A DNA stretch of 64,000 nucleotides. Source: Litsea cubeba. Taxonomy: Eukaryota > Streptophyta > Magnoliopsida > Laurales > Lauraceae. A program made the translations under genes and the position numbers. The notes beneath the pieces are model-generated. The model did not search any database. It saw only the letters and a program-made list of their open reading frames with translations, and was not told the DNA's origin. Positions 46,251-56,000 of the stretch are shown here, in pieces. Where the stretch lies: contig CM022948.1 of the NCBI GenBank assembly GCA_012931725.1, positions 20,013,177-20,077,176 of the forward strand. The letters are read 5' to 3'. The first letter of the stretch is position 1; every line of letters begins with the position of its first letter.

Positions 46251-49200
46251 TACAATCTTCAAGGAGCCAATCTATAAGCTCCTCAACAAGATCAAGACGC
46301 AATCGTACTTCAACTGGGCACAGCCCATGAGGGGTGATCCATCTACCCGGGATCAGGGTAAGTTTTGTGCCTACCACAAGCAGAATGGGCACAAGACTGA
46401 AAACCGCATGTCCCTCAAGTCGCACCTGGAGAAGCTCGTCAAGGACAGTCTCTTGAAAGACTATATCAAAGAAGAAGGGGGCGCGGACAATAATCGAGCT
46501 CAGTGCCAAGATGAAAAAGGTCAGGAAAGTGACGAGTCGGAAAGAATCATCAACGTCATTCACTTGGCTCCCGCCCCTAAGGGGAGTAACCAGGCTCGTG
46601 CCAAGGCCAGGAGGGCTTCACACGGCAAGCAGGTGATGACGACCGAGCTCAGACCAGCCTCGAAGAAAGCCCGAAAGGAGAAATCCATGATCTGGCTCTC
46701 TGAGAAGGATTTAAAAGGAGTCCAGCTCCCCCATAACGACCCGCTGATCGTCAACTGAAGCTGAGAAATTGCAAAGTACAGAGGATCCTTGTCGACCCCG
46801 GCAGCTCATCCGAGGTCCTCTATTTCGATTGCTTCAAAAGAATGGGCCTCAGAGAGGAAGACTTGTAGGAGGCGCAAACTCCCCTAATTGGCTTTAGCGC
46901 CAAGCCCGTATACCCCAAGGGGAAGGTCTCCCTGAAAGTCAAAGTCGAAGGCACCTCCATGATGACCGACTTCCTTATGGTGGATGCACCAATATCCTCA
47001 TATAATGCCATAATGGGGAGAACTTGGCTGCACAATATAGAAGTTGCCCCTTCCACCCATCACTAGAAGCTCAAATTCCCCCTCGAAGAAGAGAATGACA
47101 AGATAGAAGTGGTCACGGTCAGAGGTGACCAGCAGATGGCCAAGCAGTGTTTAATGGTCGTGGTACCTGGCGAGCAGGAGCCAAAGTAGGTACACATGGC
47201 CGAACTGGAAGCAGAACTGGACAAAGTCGGCCGAGATCCCGAACAGAAGAGCATTGAAGACCTAACCAAAATCCGGATTGACCCCAATGATCCTGAAAGA
47301 TATTTCCTGTTTGGAAGCCAGCTCGCCGAACCAGAAAGGGTCGAGCTCTTAGACTTCTTATTCCAAAGCAAAGAGGTCTTGGCTTGGACCCCATACGAGA
47401 TGCCTGGCACTCACTCCAAGGTCATGTGCCACAAATTAAATGTGGACCCCAAGCACAAACCTGTTATTCAGAAAGCTCGCAGAACAGCGGAACCACAGAC
47501 GGAGGCCGTGATTGAAGAAGTGGAGAAACTACTAAAAGCCAGAGCAATCAGAGAAGTTCAGTATCCGGACTGGCTAGCAACATGGTGGTGGTTAAGAAGA
47601 AAACTGGCAAATGGAGAGTCTGTGTTAACTTCACCGGCCTTAACAAATCATGTCCCAAAGACAGCTTTCCTCTTCCGAAGATCGACCAGATGATTGATGC
47701 CAATGCTGGACATGATAAGATGAGTTTCCTCGATGCATACCGAGTTTACCATCAGATTCCAATGTATGGGCCCGATGAAGAGAAGACTGCGTTCATAACA
47801 CCCAAAGGCATCTACTACTACAAAGTGATGCCCTTCGGGTTGAAGAATGCAGGGGCAACCTACCAGAGGTTGGGCACCAAGATGTTATAGGCCCAGCTCA
47901 GCAAAACTATAGAGGTCTACATCGACATGGTCGTCAAGTCTAAAAGGTCGCAAGACCACTTGGCGGACCTACGTCAGGTGTTTGACATTCACAAGGAGCA
48001 TAAACTCAAGCTGAACGCCTCAAAATGTGCTTTCGGCGTCGGATCCTGTAAATTCCTGGGAAGCCTAGTTACAAGAAGAGGAATTGAAGCCAACCTAGAA
48101 CAGATATTGGCTATCCAAGGAGTGCAGAGTCCAGTAACAACTAAGCAAGTCCAGCGGCTGACCGGCATGGCTGCCGCGCTAAACCGTTTCATCAGCCGAT
48201 CTTGAGACAAGTGTCGACCTTTCTTTCAGCTTCTGAAGAAGAACTTAAGGTTCTAATGGACTCCGGAGTGTGAGCAAGCCCTGTAAGAGTTGAAAGCTTA
48301 TCTAGCCTCACCTCCCCTGCTCTCGACTCCGACAAGGGGAGAAGTACTTTATCTGTACCTAGCAATCTCAGATCGAGTAGTGAGCTCGGTCCTCATCAAA
48401 GAGGAAGACAAGTAGCAGAAGCCTATCTACTACACGAGCAAGATCCTTCTAGATGCCGAGACTAGGTACTTGCTTATGGAGAAGCTTGCGCTGGCGCTCG
48501 TCAGTGCCTCGCGCAAACTATCTCACTACTTCCAAACTTACACAATAGTGGTCGTTACTGAACGCCCACTCAAGTCTCTTTTCAAGAAAGCTGATTTTTC
48601 TGGAAGAGTATCGAAATGGGCGACTAACTAGGGCAATATGATATCCAGTATCAACCCAGAATGGTGATCAAGGATCAAATTTTGGCGGATTTCATCGTGG
48701 AGTTCACCTCTCCTGGTTCGGCGCCGACCTTGCTCGACACCGAACTGGGGGGCAAAGGGAGTGAGGGCGAAGTCACCGAGACCGAAGGAGACAGATATTG
48801 GGAACGGTTCCTTACCTCAGCTTGGAAAGTCTTTGTCGACGGATCCTATACTTCCAAAAGAGCTGGCGTCGGTATAGTCCTCCAATCTCCAGAGAGGCTA
48901 GTTATTGAGCAGGCTCTAACACTCGACTTCAAGGCATCCAACAACGAAGAAGAGTATGAAGCATTGATTGCAGGGTTGAATAGCACCAAAATCCTTGGGG
49001 CCCAGTAGCTGGTGGTCTTCAGTGACTCACAGTTGGTGACGAGCCAACTGACTGGAGACTACCAGGCTCGGGACGAAAGGATGGCGGCCTACCTCACCTT
49101 TGCGAAAATGTTCATAACTCAGTTCGAAAAAGCTGAAGTCAAGCAGATCGGCAGGGACTCCAATTCCCATGCAGATGCTCTCGCCAACCTGGCCTCTGCT

Positions 49201-49488
49201 GTTGGGGCGACAAGGAAATGAATTATCGAAGTAGAATCGATTACAAGGCCGAGCATAGAGCTTCATCCACCTCGGCAGATTCTGTGTGTCGGACTTGGTC
49301 CGGGCTGGATGGACCCGATCATCGCCTACCTCAGAGATGACCAGCTCCCTGAAAACAAACATGAGGCTCACAAGATCAGGCTCAAAGCAGCCCGGTTTTG
49401 GTTTTCTCCGGAAGGCAAACTCTACAGGAAATCCTTCACCGGCCCTTACCTTCAGTGCGTACACCCGAGCAGAGTTAAAGACTTCCTT
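46251..49488 (+). pseudogene. broken pol of family D
   Basis: FKEPIYKLLNKIKT near 46258 matches family A. The protease site reads VDPGSSSEVLYFD (about 46790), so Asp-Ser-Gly has become Asp-Pro-Gly. Reverse transcriptase runs from about 47400 to 48000 with a frameshift near 47580 and TAG at 47888-47890. The catalytic YIDD has lost one Asp (VYIDMVVK, about 47916-47940). RNase H (48280-48700) has stops. The archaeal-type RNase H (WKVFVDGSYTSKRAGVGIVL) lies at about 48820-49220. The sequence ends within SRVKDFL, just before the integrase zinc-binding part. Confidence 0.88.
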
Positions 49489-51560
49489 TGTTGACACCAA
49501 AAATGTCACTTTGCCTCTTCAAGATCCAAAGAGCTACATGAAGTCACAACCTGCCATAAATAGGCAATGCTGCTTCCAAAAATCAAATCTTGTCAGAATC
49601 AAACAAAAACTGCAAGATTCTTCAAGACAGCCAAAAGAGGAGTATACAAGAAGTTTCGGGCCATTTCAAAATCATTTGGCCTAACTTCGCTTCTCAGACA
49701 GCCGAAAAGGAGCTCTCGGCGGCAAAAGCATCGGAGACACCAAATCTTCGATCAGGGCCGATGGATAGTCTCAAAATACTTCCAAAAGGCTCCACGTCAA
49801 GTTCCGAGTCGAACCGACAACGTTTGACCCTACATCAACCCTCGAACAGCTAAATCAAGCCACTCGGCGGCGAGAACCACCGAGGCCATTACTCATCAGA
49901 TAGAGCACATGGACGGCTTCAAAATGCTTATAAAGGGCTACACGTCAAATTTCAGGTCATTTCCACAACATCTGACCATAGTTTGACGCTCGGAAGCCAA
50001 ATCAGGCCTCTCGGCAGCAATGCTCTCCGGGACCATGGTTTCCAAGACAGAGCCTATGGATTATCTTAAAATGACTCCAATAGGTTCCCTGTCAAATTTC
50101 AAGTCAATCGGACATCGGTTGACCGCACATCAAACCGCGACATCTTCATCGCGACAAAAAGCAAGTCTACAGGTGATAGGACCCCAAACGGCTTCAAAAC
50201 TCAAAAAAAAAGCCTATGGTTGGTCTTATTTATTGCTCAGCAGGCTTCACACCAAATTTCAGGTCATTCCGACATCGTTTGACCCAGTTTCAGCTTCTGA
50301 CGGAAAATCGGCAGCTCTGCGCGACAAAGTCTTCGGCTTTCTCAGGAAATTGGAAACTTTGCAAAATAAAATGCAAGGATTCTCATCAGGTTTCCTACAA
50401 AGAAATTAGGCCAATAAATGGTCAAAATGTCAAGGAAAAGTACAGGAGAAAAAAAGAATCGAAAAACAGCAAAAACGGACACAAAACGGGACACAAAAGG
50501 GGGAAAACCCCCCCAGGGTCGCAGACCCCTGCGACCCTGGGCCAGGGTCGCCGGCGACCTTGGAACCCGGGGTCGCCGGGAAGGCCCCGGAAACCCCGGT
50601 TTTCGCCGTTTTTTCGCGATTCGAAGAGCCCAGCCTCTGGTACTTTCCAAAATTCATGCTTTTGAGACACCAAGTCCTCTGACATCCGTCCAAAACACGG
50701 GTCAATCATCAAAAGTATCAAAGACAATATTGATCGCCACCCGGTCAACCAAAAAAAGTGTGCTTTCTACCCGACCGATCGAGAAATCGACAGGACAGAT
50801 GGCACCGACCCGCTGTTGGCAACAAACACCTGAAATTACATGATCATCTGATGTCGATCTACATGAAGATCCATCGATGATCATCGACAGAAGAATCCCA
50901 AAAGACGTGGCACGGCCCGCGACTCTTCAGCTGCTCGGCGACCACTTAATGCGATTAATTGACTAGCTTTATTACAGTCATTAATCCATTTCTTTGGACG
51001 GCCCAATCAGAAGCAAGCATTCGGGAGTTACAAATCAAGAGATTCATGGCATTTAACCCATGAAACTCCTCCCATCATGGCGATTAAAGGCGATTAAATG
51101 CCCTCAATCTCCTCCGGCCAATCAGAAGCCAAGAAAAAGGAGTTACAAAATAAACAATTCAATTTTGTAACTCCTCCCATTATGCAGCTTTATGACAATC
51201 AAGGCTCATAAACCCTCCTAAATGGCTACCTAAAAGCCTATAAATAGGAGAGCTCTCCAAGAAGAAAGAACATCAGAAACATCAGAGAAAAAAGCACAAA
51301 CACACAGACAGAAATCCAGAGAAAGGAAAAAGAGAGAAAACTCTGCGGAAATTCTACACCGGCCACCGCAACAAGGTGACAAAAGTCCCTTGGGGGGTAC
51401 CCCCCCCCCCCCAAGGTCCTTGCCTTCTCCTCCTGCCTCCAATGGCTTAGATGTGGCTTTTCAGCCCGTCTACTCGGTTTTTTATTGGATATAGGACCTC
51501 CTTTTGGTCTTTGTCTTCTAAAAACCCGAGGTTATAGCCAAGCCAAGCGAATCAATAGCT
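49489..51560 (+). repeat. 5' LTR of family F, left part (split by family E)
   Basis: Begins TGTTGACACC abruptly inside family D. It contains a diverged tandem series of about 148 bp (49580-50330), a GC-rich palindromic block (50505-50620), and a TATA box (TATAAATA, 51239-51246) followed by an A-rich region and a C/G-run hairpin (51389-51420). It continues at 59065 after family E. The plus-strand TATA agrees with gag at 61610 on the same strand. Confidence 0.75.
49580..50330 (+). repeat. degenerate ~148-bp tandem series in the family F LTR
   Basis: A motif close to AAATTTCAGGTCATTCCGAC recurs at 49651, 49799, 49947, 50094 and 50254, spaced 148, 148, 147 and 160 bp. Copies also share GTTTGACC and CGGCAGC-like words. 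They are diverged, so the series is old. Confidence 0.7.
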
Positions 51561-52710
51561 GTTGGATATCGCGATCACTGAGGGGGGGGGGGTGAATCAG
51601 TGATTTCTAAAAACAGGTCCAATTCAACAATAAAACAAGTCAAACCACACAATGACACCAGATTTAACGTGGTTCACCAAAAGGCTACGTCCACGGATCA
51701 AAACCGTCCGAACACCGATCCGGTACAGGTCTGAATATATTTAGTCGCACCAACGACAAAGAGCACCAACCCTTGTGTTTTAGATAGCACCCACTATCTA
51801 GGAAGCACCTACTCCCCTTACAATTTATCTGCACCCACAGATAGGATCACCAAACCCCAAACACCAAGCACCAACTTGATGTAAAAATAGAATAGAAGAT
51901 AAACTCTGTCTACAGCCCTTCCCCTCTACAATTCTCTCTCTCTCAATCCCTTACAAATTGAAATCTAAAGCATAAAGAGAGACACTTAACTCATGGACGA
52001 ATCACCATCTTCAAGAGCATATCCTCGTCCACACTTGCTGTAGAAAGATGCAGCACAACAGCACACAGCACCAGCACTCTTCTTCTCTCCAAAACTCTCT
52101 CTCTTTTCTCTTCTTTTCTTCTCTCTCTGGTGATGTCATCATGAACGACCCATACATACCTTTTTATAGGTTATGTTAACCCTTAATTGTATTCAAAACA
52201 GGCTACAATTCGTTTAGAAAGAGTCCCAAACGAAATAGAAAAGAGTGCTGAATTTTCGTGCACAACTTCTAATTCTGCGCAACTCTGGTTCCCATGCTCG
52301 GTCGACATCCTTCCTTGCTCGGTCGACATCATACACTGTCTGGAATCAGATACTTATCGAGCCCGGTCGACATCCTGGGGTCCCGGTCGACCGAAGACAC
52401 ACTGTGTCACGAAAATAACTGGGAGCTACCTGAATCTGTTTCTGCAGGTTTCTCTTTGCTCGGTCGACCGCATGGGGTTCCCGGTCGACCGGCCACTCTG
52501 TTTCAGGAAGTCTGAATTCCTGAACTTTTTCAATTCTGATTTTTCTTTTTAAGCTCTATCAACACCAAACTATTAACATCTGATTTCCATCTGATTTCCA
52601 TTGCATAGTTGAGCTTCATCCTCTCATCATGTTGACATGGATTGACAACAATTACAACCTTAAACCATGATTACCATTCAAATCATTTAAAGCTTCTTCA
52701 AATTATAACA
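51561..52710 (-). repeat. 3' LTR of family E
   Basis: On the minus strand it starts TGTTATAATTTG and ends GATATCCAACA. A TATA box (TATAAAAA) lies at 52168-52161 on the minus strand. Six GGTCGAC boxes lie at 52300-52489, upstream of that TATA box in the element's direction. Confidence 0.92.
52300..52489 (-). promoter_or_regulatory. six GGTCGAC boxes in the U3 region of the family E LTR
   Basis: GGTCGAC occurs at 52300, 52321, 52365, 52385, 52462 and 52483; the last two are within CGGTCGACCG-type palindromes. They lie about 130-320 bases upstream of the TATA box. Repeated short palindromes in this position are often transcription-factor sites; that role is inferred. One box is lost by the 21-bp deletion in the other LTR. 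Confidence 0.5.
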
Positions 52711-53010
52711 ATCTCCCCCTTTGGAATTGTTGTCAACTTTAACAACTTTGTCAACATGCTAACAACTCTTCAACTCTTTCAACTCCAGCTTGCAGCTCTT
52801 CCAAGTTCTTTTCAACACTCACTTGGAACCAATTCTGAAATTCTGAAATAACAGCCATGCACTGTCAACAATCTCCCCCTAGCTTTCATAGCATAATATC
52901 TCTCCTTGCTATCATAGCATAACATCTCTCCCCCTTTGACAACAAGTCCAAAGGGACCAAACCGAGGAGCGAATAGGATATTCAATGAATGCATTGCTCC
53001 CCCTTTCAAG
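52711..53010 (-). other. polypurine tract and three further similar tracts, family E
   Basis: On the minus strand AAAGGGGGAGAT abuts the 3' LTR (52711-52722). Similar GGGGGAGA or GGGGGAGC runs lie at about 52871-52880, 52925-52936 and 52996-53005, all between the stop codon and the LTR. Confidence 0.75.
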
Positions 53011-53018
53011 CACAACTC

Positions 53019-56000
53019 CTACGGTTTAGGAGAGTGAGTAACTCCTAACTTTTTCCGGAGATACTCGAAGACTTCCTTTGGCAGAGGTTTCGTGAAAATA
53101 TCAGCTACTTGCTCAGTTGTTGGAACATATTCCAACTTGACCTCTCCATCAGCAACTTTATCTTTAAGAAAATGATAACGAATTGCTACATGCTTCGTTC
53201 TAGAATGTTGAACAGGATTCTTGGAGATGTGAATTGCACTCATGTTATCACATAGGATCGGCGTAGGATCCGTTGTAGGAACTCCTAGATCAGAGAGCAT
53301 TTGCCGCATCCATAACACTTGCGTACAACAAGTTGCCGCTGCAATATATTCCGCTTCCGCTGTCGAAAGGGATACTGAGTCTTGCTTCTTACTATGCCAA
53401 GCAACTAATCTTTCTCCAAGATAAAATGCGCCGCCGCTAGTACTCTTGCGATCATCTACGCATCCAGCCCAATCGGCATCAGAATATGCAACAAGAGTGA
53501 AGGATTTGCCTTTGGGATACCAGATACCAAGCTCCATAGTACCTTTCAGATATCGAAATATTCTTTTCACTGCTGTAAGGTGCGTTTCAGTTGGTGCTGC
53601 TTGAAAACGTGCAACCATACATACTGCTTGTAGAAGATCTGGTCTTGTAGCAGTCAAGTAGAGCAAGCTTCCTATCATAGAGCGATAGGTGGTATGATCA
53701 ACGGACGAGGCCTTATCATCTTTGCTAAGCTTCGTGTTCGTTGACATTGGTGTGCTCACTGGCTTGCTGTCTTCCATATTGAACCGTTTCAGCATTTCCT
53801 TGATGTACTTCATTTGTGATATGAAGATACCATGTTTCAACTGCTGAACTTGTAAACCAAGAAAGAACTTTAGTTCTCCAAGCATCGACATTTCAAATTC
53901 TTTCTTCATCTCTTCAGCAAAATTCCTGCACATCTCCTCATCATTGCCACCAAAGATTATGTCATCAACATAAACAATGACAACCAGCTGTTTGCTTAAC
54001 TCAGTTTTGACATACAGATTGCTATCAACCATTCCTTTTCCAAAACCGATCTTGCGGAGATAGAGATCCAGCCTTGCATACCATGCCCTTGGCGCTTGTT
54101 TCAGTCCATAAAGAGCCTTTTTCAACTTGCACACTAGATCTGAATTTTTGCTGATGAGAAAACCATCAGGTTGCTCAATGTAGACCTCTTCTTCAAGTAA
54201 ACCATTCAAGAAAGCTGACTTTACGTCCATCTGAAATACCTTGAAGGTTTTGTATGCTGCCAATGCAAGAAACATACGAATAGCTTCCAGACGAGCCACC
54301 GGTGCAAAGGTCTCTTCAAAATCTATGCCTTCAACTTGAGCATAGCCTTTACAAACCAACATTGCTTTGTTTCTGATGACTTGACCATCTTCATTCAGCT
54401 TATTCCGAAAGATCCATTTAGTACCAATAACATTCTTATCAGTAGGTCTAGGAACAAGTTCCCATGTGGAGTTCTTCTCAATTTGCTCCAACTCCTCATG
54501 CATAGATTTCAACCAACTTTCATCGAGACTGGCTTCAGCCACAGTCTTGGGTTCAATGGTGGACACAAGTGAGTAATTGCTAACTACACTTTGTCTAGTT
54601 TGAACGCCTGCCTTAGGATCTCCAATGATTTGATCCTTAGGGTGTTGCTCTACCCAAGTGCTGTGCTTCTTAGATGTAGTATCTTCTGAGTCATCCTTTG
54701 ATTTCTCAGAATCATTAGATTCAGCCATCTCATCATCAATCTCACTCGAGTCCTCATAAACTGGACTGTCATTATGAGTTGCATTCTTTGGTTCAATATT
54801 CTCATATATTCTCACATCAGCACTTTCTATGATTTTTCTGGTTCTTTTGTTAAGACACCTATATGCCTTGCTAGTAGAGGAGTAACCCAGAAATATACCT
54901 TCGTCAGCTCTTTCTTCAAATTTGCCCAGATTTTGTTCGAGCCGCCTGATGTAACACTTGCTGCCGAAGACTCTGAAGTGCTTGACTGTTGCTTTTCTTC
55001 CAAACCATAGCTCATAGGGAGTTTTGTCTTCATGTGGCCTGATCAAGCATCGATTTTGAATGTATACAGCCGTATGAATTGCCTCTTTCCAATACTTGTC
55101 AGCCATCTTGCTTTCACTTAGCATCGTACGAGCCATCTCTTGTACGGTGCGATTCTTCCGTTCCACAACTCCATTTTGCTGTGGAGTTCTAGGGGCTGAG
55201 TACTGTCTTTGAATGCCATGATGTTCACAATATTTAGTGAACTCTTCAGATGTGAACTCGCCTCCACGATCAGACCTTAAAATCTTGATACGTTTTTCCA
55301 ATTGATTTTCAACCTGTGCTTTAAACACTTTAAAACGATCAAGTGCTTGATGCTTATGCTTAAGAAACAATACCCATGTCATACGAATATAATCATCAAT
55401 GCATAACATGAAATACTTATCTCCATTGGTGCTTTGAGTTCGCATCGGTCCACAGAGATCAGTGTGCACTAGCTCAAGAGGTTTCTTGGAATAATGCTCC
55501 TTTGACTTGAACATAACCCTCGTTTGCTTTCCCTTTTGGCAAGAGTCGCAAATGGGATTGGAAGGCTTTTCAACTGTAGACATGCCTCTTACAGCCTTTG
55601 AATTGCAAATCTTTGACATGTTATCAAAGCTTAGATGCCCAAGGCGTTTGTGCCACAACCAACTTTCCTCTGTCCGACTCATCAAGCAGGTCTTTTCAGC
55701 TCCATCTGACAATGTATAGAGATTTCCAGCAGTTCTTGATCCAGCTGCCACTGTTTTGCCGTTGCTACTCTTCTTGATGGCAAACCCATTCTTTGTGAAG
55801 ATAACTTCGTGACCCTTGTCACAAATCTGGCTCACACTAAGCAGATTGTGTCTCAATCCAGACACATATAAGACTTCTTCCGATCTGATCTTGTTTGCCA
55901 TAAGCTGAATAACACCTTTTCCGCAGATTTTGGCACCATCATTGTTGCCAAACTTCACTGAACCGCCTTCATAGTGCTGTAATTTGATGAATTTCTCTTT

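Larger units (their letters stand above)
43744..49488 (+). mobile_element. family D: decayed Ty3/Gypsy (Tat-type) element, 3' end cut by family F
   Basis: 5' LTR, primer site, gag, protease, reverse transcriptase and both RNase H domains are recognisable in the order of family A. The copy stops at 49488, just before the integrase region, where the LTR of family F begins. If F inserted here, the rest of D should resume to the right of F with a TCCTT duplication (49484-49488), beyond the window. Frames are broken many times. Confidence 0.88.
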
